DNA of 64,000 nucleotides, taken from assembly GCA_012295275.1 (NCBI GenBank), contig CM022665.1:32124022-32188021 (forward strand), given 5' to 3'. The notes beneath the pieces were generated by a model. That model was not told the origin of the DNA. It searched no databases and worked only from the letters and a program-made list of their open reading frames with translations. Of this stretch, positions 25,228 through 37,379 are shown piece after piece. This stretch comes from Chrysomallon squamiferum (lineage: Eukaryota > Mollusca > Gastropoda > Neomphalida > Peltospiridae). Both the position numbers and the translations under genes were made by a program. Position 1 is the stretch's first letter. Each line of letters opens with the position of its first letter.

Positions 25228-25775
25228 ATGGCATTAACTGCAGATAATTTTTCTCCTAAACTTCATTCATCTATATCAGATGATGAAGAAAGTGACTGTG
25301 ATCCAAAATTAGATCATCGAATACCATTTAGTGAAAATATGGGGTACAGTGAAATACATGTTAAAAGTACGGACAAAGATCTTATTTTGCAAAATAACAG
25401 ATTATTGAAGAGTATAAATAAAGAAAATAATGAAAATGCAACAGCAATAACTGGACTGAAAACAAGACTGATAGTTGAAAGAGATGTTTTTGGACAAAAT
25501 AATGACAGCCGACCAGTGACCCCAACAAATTTTGGAAATTCATGCAGTGATGAAGCACCACTGACACCTACAGCTAATTTGAAAATGTTGTTTAGTGCTG
25601 TCAGCCCAGAAATCAGAAAAATGCAAAATCAGATGGCGACTAATCAGCAAGAGGTTAAAATGCAAGAGTCTAATGATTTTGATTTTGAAATACTTGGTTC
25701 TTCACAAGAAAGTGACAATGGAAAGACCTCAACAAATTCAAGAAAAGAGAAATCTCTTGGTTTACTCTGCAAGAA
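25228..25775 (+). CDS. E2F7/8: E2F7/8 coding exon 1 (residues 1-182, ends phase 2)
   Basis: The acceptor AG at 25,224-25,225 puts the ATG two bases into the exon. The exon carries the acidic, Ser-rich N-terminus and the conserved [14 protein letters not shown] segment, and ends inside the first winged helix after KSLGLLCK. The donor is AA|GTAATA. Confidence 0.92.
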
Positions 25776-28700
25776 GTAATAATAATTTTCATTATTATTT
25801 TTGGTTTTCATATTTATTATTTATTTTATTGGACTAAATATAGTATTTTCTTCAGATATTTAAAGGTAAACATTTTAGTTATATATATTTGAATGTACAA
25901 ATATTAAAGAAAACGTTTCTTGTATAACAAAACATTTAATTATCATGTTGTATCTTTGAACCTAGAAGGAGTAGTTCACTTCTTAAAAAAGAAACTTCAG
26001 ATTTGAACATTTTAAAAATGTTGTTGTTTCTTTAAAATATTTATATTTTTACAATAATAATTGTTTAAAATTTCAGATTTTTGTCCAAATATCCTGCCTT
26101 CCCAAAACAAAACGAAATAATTGAAATGTCCCTGGATGAGGTTGCTAAAGAACTGAGTAAGATTAATAAACATTTTAAATTAATCTTGTGAAGATGTAAT
26201 TAGAATTAAAAATGACAGGTATATTGTGTCAGAAATAAAGTTATCTGATTTGAAAGAGCAAAAGCTTTTTGATTATTAGCAGTATAAAAATTTAGAATTA
26301 TGTGTGTTTCTATTGCTAAAATTGTTTTTCATTTTTAAATAGATGTTGAGCGACGAAGAATTTATGACATAGTTAATGTGCTGGAAAGTGTAGAAATTGT
26401 GAGTAGAGTTGCCAAGAATAGATATGCCTGGCATGGTAGAACAAATCTGGTGACAACCTTAGCCAAACTAAAGGTACAGTGAACTAATTTATAAGTAAAT
26501 AATTAACAAAATTTAAATTTGTGCTCCTTCTAAAAATGGTTAAACTCACCCCCCCAAAAAAAAACCTCTGGTTTTTTGTTTGGTGCATTTTATTAAAAGT
26601 GATATGAATAAGTATTTAATTCAGTACAATTTATAATATTAAAAAGTATGTAAATTTTCTTTTTTTATACTGGTAGACCAAAAAAAAAGTCATTTTTAAA
26701 ACTACAACTAGCTTATATTTTCTGTGAGTTTTATTTATATATTTCAAGGATTATGCTATTGCTAACATAATAAAGCAGGAAAGAAGGTTGGATCTTTCAA
26801 CTTTAATGCTCAGTGTTATGATTGTTCTGTTACAATATCAAGTTTATATTGTGACATAAAGTTAAGAATCAAAACTAATATAAAACCATTTTATGTTTGT
26901 ATGAAGAATTTTTTTAAAAATGGTATCAGTGTTAATATAGCAACTTTTCTAATTCTGGTTCTTAATGCTACATTTCTTTTCAGCAAATCATAATTATTTC
27001 TTGTTCTGTTTTGTTTTTCCTTTATGATGTTCATCAAAAGAATATGACATATATTTTCGTAGGCACTAGCTGAAAAGGAAGGATTTGCAGAACAGATAAA
27101 AAAATTAAAAGAACAAGAATTGAATCGTGATTTAGATGTGACTAATAATGGGTCTAAGTCTTCAAAGGAATCAGTGGATAAAGGTTTGTATTAGAGAAAT
27201 TCCAAAACAAATAACAAATTTCATTAAGTTTTCATATATAACATAGTTGCAAAATAATTACTGCAGGCACATTTTATTATTATTATTATTATTATTATTT
27301 ATTTATTTTTATTTTTTTGCTTGAACAAGTCTTTAAATTTTATTGATTTTAACTGAAGAACATTATGCAACAAACAGAATAATTTAAAAGTTCCTATTAT
27401 TAAAGGTATTTTTCTTCTTTCTTTTTTCTCCTTGCAAAGCTTCTTTAGTGAGAAAGGAGAGATCATTAGGAATCATGAGTCAGAAATTTCTGATGCTTTT
27501 TCTTGTCTCCAAACCCAGAACAGTGAACCTTGATCTGTCAGCAAAGCTTTTGATAGGTGATCATAATATTGACAAAACTGAAACTTCTAAATTTAAAAGT
27601 AAGTAAATGCACTTCACTTATTTGTATGTAAGGAAAAATAATTGGCTCCTACAAATGGATTGTGCATGAACTTACTGGCAAATATGGTATGTTATTATTA
27701 CATTCTATTTCTTAAAAAGAACTAGTTTATATTAATAAAGATGGTCATGAGATGGTGATCTTAAGTTAAATTTTAAAAGTATTCTAAAATGAACAGACTG
27801 GTTTGTTATTATATGAAGTTAATGTCCAGATTAAGATAATACAGTTCCTATGAATAAAAAAATCAATACCAGATGCTCAATTTATTTATTTATTTATTTT
27901 ATTTCAGATGGGACAAATTATTTGTTTGTAGTGTTTAATCTTTTTTGTTTTAACCAAAATCATATTTCTATTATTTTGGTTAAAACAAAAAAGATATATC
28001 TGTATGTAGCTAAATCTATCTATCTATCTTATCTATCTCTATATCTCTACATCTATATCTATATATCTATACATATAATTTCAGCTAAAATCAGGCGATT
28101 ATACGATATTGCCAACATTCTTACAAGTCTAGAACTAATCTGCAAAATTCATGTGACAGAAACCAGGGGACGTAAGCCTGCATTTAAATACATTGGTCCT
28201 GATGTGGATAATGTGCAAATTGAAGATTTAAGTTGTAAGTATACATACAGTTTTCATCATTAGAAATTTATTATTATTATAATTGTTTTCTTTAACACTT
28301 TTTCTTTTTTGCATTATAAAAATATTTCTATCTCATACTTTTTTCTTTTTTTTTTGTCTTCTAAATTACAGTTTGTTGTAGTGATGGTTGTCACAGACCC
28401 AGTTCTCGACATTCAATGCTAGACTGTGTGAAAAATACAGACAACAGTAGGTTAAATTAAATAATTAATATTTAAAAACAGTTTTAAACTAACAGTATTA
28501 ATTTTACATATAGTTTGGTCCAAAATTGGTTAGATAATCTAATACAATTACGTAACTTAGAAATATTTGTTAAGTACTATTAGATAATAAGTGAACTTAA
28601 GATCCACTGAAATTTGTTTGGAATGAGTTTACAGGAATTGTTAATTATGCTTTTTTTCTGGTTTTCTGAAAACATTTTAAGTTCATAATCTTTTCTTAAT

Positions 28701-30980
28701 ATATTATCTGAAAATTAGCAAATATTTTTCATTAAAATATATGCTACAGAAATAGTTTAAAAGTAAAACCCATACTCTGTTTAATTAAATTAAAAGAGCA
28801 CAGGTAGCTTAGGTGTTATTTCTTTGACATATAGTTGTTACTATGATGCTTTGTCACCAGTTTTCTGAAATTTCATTTCAGTGATTGGTTTGGTTTCATC
28901 AGTTCCTTCTGTTCAGCCTGCTCATATTCAGAAGATTCCTGTACCATTTTCAAGTGGGTTATTTCATTTCAGTTTTTCATAATTAACTGGTTAGAAGAAA
29001 ATTGCCTGATAATCTTTACTCATTGGCAAAAATAAATATCGTCGGATTCTCTGAAAGAAATGAAATTTTTAAAAAGTCCTTATTGTACAGAATGTGTTTT
29101 TATTAAATGTTGTATTACATTAGATCAAAATTGAAAACACTGAAACTTCAGAGTTCTGGTTATGTATTTTCAGAAGAAAAAATGCATCAGAAAAAAAGCA
29201 AACAGGAATCAAAAAGCAAATTTTCTCGACATGCCTCTTTTGAACAAATCTGTAAAGTGGCAGAAAGTGAAAGATCTAAACTTTATGGATGTTCTTCTGA
29301 ACCATCAAGTCCTGTCAAAAAACTTAGCTTTGATGGTGAGCTTTTCATAATAATATTCATTACACCTTTGTATTTTTGTTAGTATATCTTAATCTAAGCA
29401 GTTTTCCTATATTTAATAGTTAAAAATATACATGCACTGAATAGTCAACTGACAGAACCTTTTGCCAACTGTTCAGAACAATTGGCTTAGAAGTCTTATC
29501 TAAAGTGAGGTTTAAGGGTTCTGCTACATTTTCATTACATACATTCTTACAAATCTTAAAATATTATTAATATTATTATTATTATTATTATTTATTATTT
29601 TATTTTGTTTTTGTTTTTGTTCATCAGTTGAACATATATACATTAATTTTTTACTTAGATACAATAAATGATGGCTCAGTTGAAAATAAGAAAAAAGATA
29701 CTTCAAAAGTAAAGCCATGGAAACCTTACTTGATCATGGGGCAGAATACTCATCTGACTCTTATCCAAGAAAACCGAGGTAGAGATTCTTGCTTTGTTCA
29801 CAAGATGCCTGTCCACATTATTCAAAAAACTGCTGAAGGAATAAAACACAAGACAAACAGTGTTGTTGTTAAGTCAAAAGCTAATGGCAATAATGCTGCA
29901 AATATCAAACATCCAGCAATGATTCCTTTGACTGAAAAACAGATAGATGCTGTTTTAAAATCTTTGCAGAACCCTGTTGTTGCAAAAGACAATTTGATAG
30001 ATGCAGCAACACAATCTTCTCCCGAAATCCATGCATCAAAGCCAGAAACTCCTGTAGATGATGGACGAGCAGCATCACCTGAATGTACTTTGGCAGCAGT
30101 AAATGAAACTACACCTCAGCCTTTCCTTCTTGATCAGATAAAAGATGCCAAAAGATTTGCAAGGTGTTTCAGTGAAAAAGAGGTACCTGAAAAAAAGATC
30201 AGAGTGGATTTTCCAACACCACCTTCTTCATCAGAAAGAGAATCACCTGAAGAAAGTTTTGCTGTAACACCAGGAGAAATATTAGAGATTAACAAAACAT
30301 CCACAAACAAGCAGCAAAAACATAATGGAATTAAAGGTTCAAGAGTTTTACATTTTACACCAGAGACAACCAGTTCTCCTGCAAAAAACTGCATTGCATC
30401 TGAACAGGATATGGCTACTGTGCTTGCTGAGGATTTACACTCTACCAATAGCCAGCAAGTAGCACTGCAGAAAGTTTGTGTTCATCTGCCTAGTAAACCA
30501 AAACCAGTATATCGTACTTGTATATCAGGTCCTCAGGAAAAAAGACCCAAAATAATTTATCAACAAACCCGAAGCTCAAAAACTCCAGTAACACCCAATG
30601 GGAAACTATTCAGTGTAGCGATGCCTATGGCATTCAGTCCACCTCTTACACCAAAGGAAATGAAAGCTAGTCCTGAGTTTTCATTTTCACCTTCAGCCAC
30701 ATCTTTGCCATCTGTTCCTCAACAGGACAGCCAAACTAATTTGGAATCCATGTCTCCAGTCACGTTACATTCTTCAGCATTATTGTCACCCATTATGGAA
30801 TCATCACAGCCAGATGTTCATTTAACTGTGCCTATGGAAGAGCAAGTAGCCACATTTTCAAATTCTGCAGTTACATGTGTTTCCACCATTCCAAACAACA
30901 CTATCATGTATTCCACAGTGGCTCAGAAATCAAAGAATGCTATTAGAAAGTTGTCAATGGTTGATGTGAATGTTATATGA
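25228..30980 (+). CDS. E2F7/8: atypical E2F transcription factor (E2F7/E2F8 orthologue), complete
   Basis: Ten coding exons join in frame to 939 aa (2,820 nt with stop): 25228-25775, 26077-26156, 26343-26473, 27063-27183, 27440-27598, 28085-28234, 28372-28446, 28882-28953, 29174-29335 and 29659-30980. All junctions are GT-AG and phase-consistent. Residues 113-130 contain [18 protein letters not shown], nearly as in vertebrate E2F7/8. Two winged-helix DNA-binding domains follow, about 175-247 (RRRIYDI at 213-219) and 299-385 (RRLYDI at 350-355), a duplication diagnostic of the atypical E2Fs, which bind DNA without a DP partner and repress E2F targets in S/G2. Typical E2F dimerisation and pocket-protein-binding regions are absent, as expected. 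A conserved SRHASFE motif is at 463-469. The long C-terminal exon is Ser/Pro-rich with many SP/TP sites. Mammalian E2F7 and E2F8 are 911 and 867 aa, so this is full length. The single gene presumably predates the vertebrate E2F7/E2F8 split. The start is the first ATG, two bases after an acceptor. Confidence 0.95.
26077..26156 (+). CDS. E2F7/8: E2F7/8 coding exon 2 (residues 183-209)
   Basis: An 80-bp exon encoding the middle of DNA-binding domain 1 (FLSKYPAFP ... SLDEVAKEL). The acceptor is TTTCAG and the donor A|GTAAGA. It links phase 2 to phase 1. Confidence 0.92.
26343..26473 (+). CDS. E2F7/8: E2F7/8 coding exon 3 (residues 210-253)
   Basis: Encodes the recognition helix and wing of domain 1: [14 protein letters not shown], then [14 protein letters not shown]. 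It ends in phase 0 at AAG|GTACAG. Confidence 0.92.
27063..27183 (+). CDS. E2F7/8: E2F7/8 coding exon 4, inter-domain linker (residues 254-293)
   Basis: Encodes a charged, probably helical linker ([20 protein letters not shown]) between the two DNA-binding domains, then a Ser/Lys-rich tail. It ends in phase 1. Confidence 0.88.
27440..27598 (+). CDS. E2F7/8: E2F7/8 coding exon 5, start of DNA-binding domain 2 (residues 294-346)
   Basis: Encodes [20 protein letters not shown], matching the conserved start of the second winged helix of E2F7/8, and ends at the KFK preceding RRLYDI. The acceptor AAAG lies only nine bases after a T/C-rich tract. The donor is A|GTAAGT. Confidence 0.9.
27938..27995. 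repeat. perfect 23-bp inverted repeat in an E2F7/8 intron
   Basis: The arms at 27,938-27,960 and 27,973-27,995 are exact reverse complements with a 12-nt loop. The left arm begins ATCTTTTTTGTTTTAACC. It lies 89 bp upstream of the exon encoding the second RRLYDI motif. It could be a short MITE or snap-back element, or a hairpin acting in splicing. It is AT-rich but far longer than expected by chance. Confidence 0.9.
28010..28075. repeat. (ATCT)n-type simple repeat next to a splice acceptor
   Basis: A degenerate ATCT/ATATCT tract that supplies the pyrimidine-rich sequence in front of the acceptor at 28,084. Confidence 0.8.
28085..28234 (+). CDS. E2F7/8: E2F7/8 coding exon 6, DNA-binding domain 2 (residues 347-396)
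   Basis: Encodes [20 protein letters not shown] and the wing ending [12 protein letters not shown], the hallmark of E2F DNA-binding domains. The acceptor is TTTCAG and the donor T|GTAAGT. Confidence 0.94.
28372..28446 (+). CDS. E2F7/8: E2F7/8 coding exon 7 (residues 397-421)
   Basis: A 75-bp exon encoding a Cys/Ser/Arg-rich linker ([18 protein letters not shown]). Phase 1 on both sides, so its skipping would keep the frame. Confidence 0.85.
28882..28953 (+). CDS. E2F7/8: E2F7/8 coding exon 8 (residues 422-445)
   Basis: A 72-bp exon, phase 1 on both sides, encoding [20 protein letters not shown]. It could be skipped in frame. Its donor, A|GTGGGT, is weaker than the others. Confidence 0.8.
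29174..29335 (+). CDS. E2F7/8: E2F7/8 coding exon 9 (residues 446-499)
   Basis: Encodes the conserved [20 protein letters not shown] segment and an [13 protein letters not shown] tail, matching a known conserved block C-terminal to the second DNA-binding domain in vertebrate E2F8. Confidence 0.9.
29659..30980 (+). CDS. E2F7/8: E2F7/8 last coding exon (residues 500-939)
   Basis: A 1.3-kb exon encoding the Ser/Pro-rich C-terminal half. Many SP/TP sites (for example [24 protein letters not shown]) make it a likely CDK substrate region. It ends DVNVI followed by TGA at 30,978. The G+C is higher than in the flanking DNA. Confidence 0.93.
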
Positions 30981-32461
30981 CAGAAATAAGGCATTAAATA
31001 CCAATATTACTATATATGTGGCCTATTCCTACAAATACTTTGATATATATGCTTTTAAATGAGTTGCATATATTTTTTTGGATTGTTTTTTTTTGTTGTT
31101 TTTTTTAATTGTCTACAATACTTCAGTTAAACCCTGAATTGAGTATAAAATACTTTGTAGATGATTTGGTATATGGAATGTTTTTTTTGTTTGTTTGTTT
31201 TTTGTTTTTAAAAAATGTAATCATATATGGCAAAAAGCACTGCTTACTATTTAAAATGGTTTCATTTCACTTCAAATCTTATGTTAAATGATGAATTTTA
31301 TCTTGGTGCTGATATTAATTATATGTGTAATTTAACTACAAATGAAAATGAAAAAAGAAAACCAAAAACCTTCCTTATTTACTTTGTAGGAATGGGTTAT
31401 ACATATATTTAATGAATTGTTTAATGCTCGAAATATTTACATTTTATAGCAGAAAAAATAAGTTTTTAGTTTAGCTGAATATAGCAATTGATGCCATTTT
31501 TATCATTATGATGAAATAATTCTTTTAGCTTATATATTTTAGCCTTTCATAGTAAGTTTATATTGGTGCACTTAGAAATATAGTTAAAAAAAATGAAATA
31601 ATAGTAATAATAATATTATAATAAAATGCTATTAGTGCATGTTTATTTTGTAAAGTGTATAAATTGTTAAACTTTCTGTTATTATTTTTGAATACAAGGT
31701 ATTCCTGTTACTTATCTTGCATGAAACCAAAACAGAAGGGTTGTAATTGTTAATTTTTATTATCTGCAGAAAATGCACAAATTGTTTTAATAATTTTGTT
31801 GCTCTGGATTTTTTCCATTTTAATATTTTGTTATGAGTTTTAAGTTATAATCAGTGTTCTTTCCATTTACTGATTTCACATTCAGTGTGATCTCAATATA
31901 GCTCAACAAAAAACACACCTGAAAAGAAGTCAAATGAAATTGTATGTGGATATTTAATGCTGAGTTAGTTAATTAATCTCAGGTTAAATGTGTGAACATG
32001 CAGATGTAAATAGAAAACTTGTTAAAATATAATAATTAAGTATTCAGAATAACATTTCATAATAATATTTATTGAATACTGCTTATTTATGCAGTATTTT
32101 GTTTGTTATATTTTAACTGTTATTTTTTATTTTTTTTTGTATGATTATGCCATTACAGCATTACCCGTAAGTTCAATGAATTGTTAAAATGAAATCATTA
32201 TTTTGCATCATACTGTATGTAAGTTGTAAAATATTAACTGTACTAATGGTGGTGATGGTATTATACCTTTATAGAAAAACTCAGATTTGTTTTAAAAATA
32301 TCAATAATAACAGGATTTACTGTGTCACCATGAGATTGATTATCTTCATTTTTGTTCTTCACTTTTAGTACTGATGTAATTTTGGTTTTGCAATGTAGGC
32401 CTACTTTCACACTAACACATACTGTAGGCAGTATTTTTGATGTAAATTTTTCATTAATGTT
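30981..32461. other. 3' UTR / downstream flank of E2F7/8
   Basis: AT-rich sequence without ORFs. Several AATAAA-like hexamers occur by chance in such DNA, so the cleavage site cannot be picked. Confidence 0.5.
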
Positions 32462-33066
32462 AATTTTTAATATTAGAATTTTACTAAAAATTAATGAAAT
32501 CTAAGTAAACATATAAAATTTAAATAGAAAGTAATGACATGCTATTTATTGTGTATTTATTGTTAACTTTTCATAGATTCCGTGTTGTTTAAATTAACCT
32601 TTCATAGTTATTTCTTTTCCTATCATCTTGATAGCAGGAGATATTGAAATGTTGATTACTAATATAAAAAAAATATACATTAATTTTTAATATTAGAAGT
32701 TTGCTAAAAATTAATGAAATCTAAGTATACATATAAAATTTAAATAGAAAGTAATGTCATGCCATTTGTGCATTTATTGTTAACTTTTCATACATATCCT
32801 GTGTTGTTTAAATTAACCTTTCATGTTTATTTCTTTTCCTGTCTTGATAGTAGGAGATATTGAAATGTTGATTACTAATCTAAAAAACTACTTTAATTTT
32901 TAATATTGGAAATTTACAAAAAATTAATGAAATCTAAGTATACATATAAAATTTAAATAGAAAGTAATGTTATGCCATTTATTGTGTATTTATTGTTAAC
33001 TGTTCATACATAGCCTCTGTTTAAATTACTTGTTTATTTCTTTTCCTATCTTTTTGATAGCTGGAG
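32462..33066. repeat. three-copy tandem repeat, unit about 212-219 bp
   Basis: Copies begin at about 32,462, 32,681 and 32,893, each with TAATTTTTAATATT. They share long blocks such as AATTAATGAAATCTAAGTA and ATAAAATTTAAATAGAAAGT, then TTATTGTTAACT and a TTGATAGYWGGAG end. Divergence is modest (substitutions and a few indels), suggesting fairly recent segmental tandem duplication downstream of the E2F7/8 gene. No ORF is conserved across copies. Confidence 0.93.
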
Positions 33067-36000
33067 GTAAAAAATGTACAATATTTCATCAGAAACAAAA
33101 TATTTTGAAATCATTTCCATAAATGTATTCTTAGATCAGTTTTAATTAGTTCATTTGAATTTGCATATAATTGTATATTTTATTTATTTTTTGTATTTTA
33201 TTAAATTTGTGACCTATATTATTTATTCTAATTTTAAAAGAAGTTTAAGCTTTTACTTGAATTTGTTGAAAATATTGTATGTAACTTAAATTCTACATTT
33301 CTTCAACAATATATATTTTTTTAATTTTGTGTATCTGTATATTACAGAATTTTCAATGAAATAATTTTTCTAAATTATGTCAAATATTTTTATGAATGAA
33401 ATGTTTAACATTAGAATTGATAATAATTATTTTCCATATCCCTGTATTATTATGTTACGGCTGATTGTCAATAAGTCTGTAAAGGCTGAGTATACAACAA
33501 GCCATTTCTGTGTTGTTACATGCAGATTACTTAAGTTTTGCCATGGACGATGTATGAGAGCACAATTTCAGAGATACTGATATTTTTATGTCCTGCTAAA
33601 ACAGGGCTTCTCATTTGGAGCCCACACAAAATAGCAAACTTGGGGTTCACAGTAGTATTTTACTGGATTATAGAGCAATTTCTCTTCAGATTGTTTGTTA
33701 CAGTGTAACTAGGGAAATTTGTGACAAAATGCTTATGATCAGTATTTTATTGGTACGTCAGTACCTCATTGAATTGTGGAATTAATAAATATTTAAGTAG
33801 TATTTAAAGATGGAAAAGTACTGTCACTGATAAGACCATATCCAGTACTCTGGGAGAAAGCATGTTGTATGTTATTGCTTTTCCTGCATCTTTCTTTGTT
33901 GAATCTGGTTTTATCTGTGTCTTACTATCAAAAGCCATAACATACTCCACGTTGTGAAAAAGGGTCTTGAACTGCATTGACCATGCTGGAGCCTCTGAAT
34001 ACTGAAAAACTTTCAGAACAGCATCAACCACAGGGATCTCATTGATTATTGCAATTTTTGAAAATTTGTTAATTGTAATATCATTTTAAAATGGTTTAAT
34101 GGTTTATTATAAATTATTTTACTAGTGTTCATAAATGTTCCATAAAATTTAGCTGTTAAATAAAAGTTTATTTGCATTAAATTCATTGTATTTTTAAAAT
34201 AAAGCAAATATTTTTACAATTTCTATAATACAATTCCTAGTCATATATAATGCTAAATAACTAAATTGGCTCCTTTTTTTTTTTCCACTTCAAATAGCTA
34301 TGGCAGTCCACTAAAGTAAATCTGGAGTAAATCTTCCAAAAGTTCACTGTTAGCATAACTGTGGAGTGTTTGATCAGATTAATGTAAGTTATAATAAGTG
34401 AGACAGTAATAGGCCAAATAATGCTGTTAAACATGTATACATGTGCTAAAATACCAGCTTCAGTGCATATTGTTATTTATGTGTATATCCACTGTGATAA
34501 TACTGCTAGTACCAGTTAACCAATTTCAAAAGTGTTTTATCTTTCTGTATTGCAATACACATAACAAAGTGAATTTGTGCTAGGTATTACATTAGTATAT
34601 GAGTTGGTGCATCAGAAGATCATGGATAATCCACAAATATATTTTGATACTATGAAGCAAAATTTTCATTCATCCAAAAATATTTATTTCAAGATTTTCT
34701 AAAAAAAAAAAAAAAAAAGTATAATTTTTTTTTGTTCTAAACCTACTTGGTTCTTTTATATTGTAACATGAAAAACATTTCTTTATTTTGATGGGAAATA
34801 ATTTTTTTGCAGTTAAAAATGTAGTTGAAGTGCATTTTCAACCTAGTTTCTTTTACTTCTGTGTGTTTTGCTTGTTAGTTTGATACATAATTTTACCTAT
34901 TTTTAATGTTTGGTATCTTTAGTTACAGTTATTAAAACAATGCTCATTTTCCATATGTTTCATTTCTCCAAAACTAAATAAGATAACTGAAATCTGTTGT
35001 TTTGGGGTTGTTGTTTTTTTAATTTGGTTTTTTCTTCATTTAGCTACATAATTTTGTCAAATGTGTCCTATATCCATGATTTTCCTGTGCATCTTCACAT
35101 ATATATAATTATATATCAAAACTGTATAAAATAATAAATACTACTCTAGATCTCTTGTGTTTACTTGTCATTAACATACTGGATATTTTGTTAAACTAAG
35201 GTGAATTCAACCATACAATTTTATGTTTCATTGTTATTTTATCACACACACGGAGAGAGGAAATTAGCATGTAGAAACCATTGCCCAAAAAAGAAAGTAA
35301 AAATAAAAATGTAAGTAGTGAAACAAGACATTTATATATTATACATATCATTACTGAAAAATAAAAATAAAACACTTGTGCTTTTACATATTTAGAAGGT
35401 TCAGGTCATGGTTTGACCAATGCAATAACAGATTATAAATTTTAAACAATAGCTCAACATGATGATTTGCAGTTACGTATTTTCATGCCTGTACATAGCA
35501 CAATAATAAAAAATAACTGCCATGAAATTGCTTATCTACCAAGAAATATAGCAAAAATTCCTGATATAACAAGGAGTACTTTATTTGTTTCTTTGTTTAT
35601 TTAACTTTTTTATGGCAACACAAAATATATTGTCCTGTATAGCATTCTAATGCAATTGCTATTTTATCAGTATAATTTTTTATTAAAAGGGATTATTTGT
35701 AAGAATACAAAATTATTTATGGCACTGGTTACTTAATGTCAACCACAAAATATACTTATAGTATATGTAAATAGGATTTTAAAGACACCTGAAGGCTGAA
35801 TCTGGTTAAAATCAGATTAAATACTATACAGATTTATTTCCTTTACTTTATGCAAACGAACTTGGTGACAAAATATTTGAACAGTTGTAAGGATTTTATT
35901 ATTTGTTTTCATGCTTTTTTCCTTGATTTGTTTTTTAATTTAATTTTAATTTTTTTTTTTCTGTGAAGTTGAAGAAGGATATTGACAAACCATATTATTG

Positions 36001-36190
36001 AATTCAATCTTTCTTTATTATATGTTTATGCTGGATGTTTGCAAATTTAGGAATAAGTACTGAACACACACACAAAATGGTGAGAAAAAATAAATTTTGA
36101 TCTTTTTTATCAGCTATGGGAACATTTATGTTGACACATATCAAGCATAATATTAATAGAATAAACTAATGGTAATGTTTAACAACTTAC
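33067..36190. other. gene-poor AT-rich stretch
   Basis: A short hAT-like terminus (CAGGGCTTCTCATTTGGAGC) starts at 33,602. A minus-strand frame open over about 33,802-34,084 follows it but has no ATG start and no known similarity. Elsewhere I see only AT-rich DNA and homopolymers. Confidence 0.4.
33602..33700 (+). mobile_element. possible hAT transposon end
   Basis: Starts CAGGGCTTCTCATTTGGAGC and continues into an AAACTTGGGGTTCACAG phrase, resembling the CAGTGGTTCTCAA-type ends of hAT elements. Only one terminus was recognised. Confidence 0.3.
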
Positions 36191-36496
36191 TTTGTTATGG
36201 AAGAGTGGAATGACATTTTGAACTGCCTTAAAACATTGACTGATTTGGTCTAAAATGGTTGGTGTAAAGAACTGTTTCTCAGTGCAGACATCAGTTGAAT
36301 GTTGAGCATTAACACATCTGTCAAAACGGTTGTGAGCATGTTTTTCATTCAGAATGCCATTCAAGACACCTATGTATAACTCATTGAATGACATTGTGAT
36401 GGTCTTGACCTCGGATTGCATGCAGAATGAACAGTAACCCTGTCTCCTGACTGTTGGGCAGATAAAATATATCAACTTGGTTTCATTATTCATCAT
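36191..36496 (-). CDS. possible exon or transposon ORF, unrecognised
   Basis: On the minus strand an ATGATG at 36,496 opens a frame ending next to a perfect donor, AAA|GTAAGT, at 36,191. The frame is open upstream to about 36,565. The product is Cys/His-containing (YFICPTVRRQGYCSFCMQSE, then a segment with NRFDRC and DVC). Composition is less AT-rich than around it. I recognise no family. A CpG-rich, promoter-like patch lies 0.9 kb upstream on the same strand (37.38-37.68 kb), which would suit a minus-strand gene, but no acceptor with a good pyrimidine tract precedes the frame and no second exon was found. Confidence 0.3.
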
Positions 36497-37215
36497 GCTT
36501 ACTGCTCGAGTTTTATAGGTCTGTTTCTCTGATTCTAGATACCATTTTATGTATAGAAGGGGGTGCTAGGCCAACTGATCTCTGGAGATTCCTGAATCTG
36601 GTGTTTTGTCAGCAGTTTAAGTGTTTGGCTGGGAATTTCAGTGTCAGATATTGCTGACAACAGAAAGTTGTATTCCAAATTCAGTTAACAAATAATGCTA
36701 CAATTGTTTATGTATTAATGTCAACATGTCATTGTCTTTGTTTAAACACTATCATTTGAAAGGACTTGTAATTATTACATTAATTGTTACCAAGAGTATG
36801 GGAAACTTTATTTCACAATGATACACTAATAGGAAAACAATCTCAGGGAAAATTTCATGAATTCCTGAGTGAATCAGACGTTAAACACAATACCTGAAAG
36901 TTTCAGTGATTATACATACTTCCTGGTTTTGCATATTCCCTGTAACATACACACTATTTTATTTTATTTTTTCTAACAATATATTATTTGTTTTTTGTCC
37001 ACCATCTTATACAAGCTACTGTCATTTAAAATAATTTAATACTGCTAACAGTAATAATTAAAAAAAAAAATTAAAAACATAATAAAAACTTCGTTTTTCT
37101 ACAGGATAAAGCATATGTGGTTGTCAACCATCCACCAATAATGCAAATGGTACGTCTACATGCAGGAATTGTCAAGCAAACAATTTTTTATTTTGCATAA
37201 TATTTCATTAACAAA

Positions 37216-37247
<32 letters not shown>

Positions 37248-37379
37248 GTAATTATTTTTAAGACAAAATCAACTTGGCATGGCATTATCGAAAATGTTTT
37301 AGTATTAAGTTGGTACCTTTGATATTATCAGCTTGTTACAATTAATTATCAGATGACGTATTAGCATGTACACTGCCAA

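Noticed and set aside
27850-28263. 137-codon ORF spanning the intron before E2F7/8 coding exon 6
   Set aside because: Only its last third is real exon; the upstream part is intron containing the hairpin and an ATCT repeat, and a clear acceptor lies at 28,084.
30134-30448. 104-codon minus-strand ORF inside the last E2F7/8 exon
   Set aside because: It is the antisense shadow of a well-supported coding exon.
33802-34084. Minus-strand frame of about 93 codons
   Set aside because: No ATG at its start, no acceptor or donor in register, no known similarity; it follows a hAT-like end, so it may be transposon-derived, but I cannot support a call.
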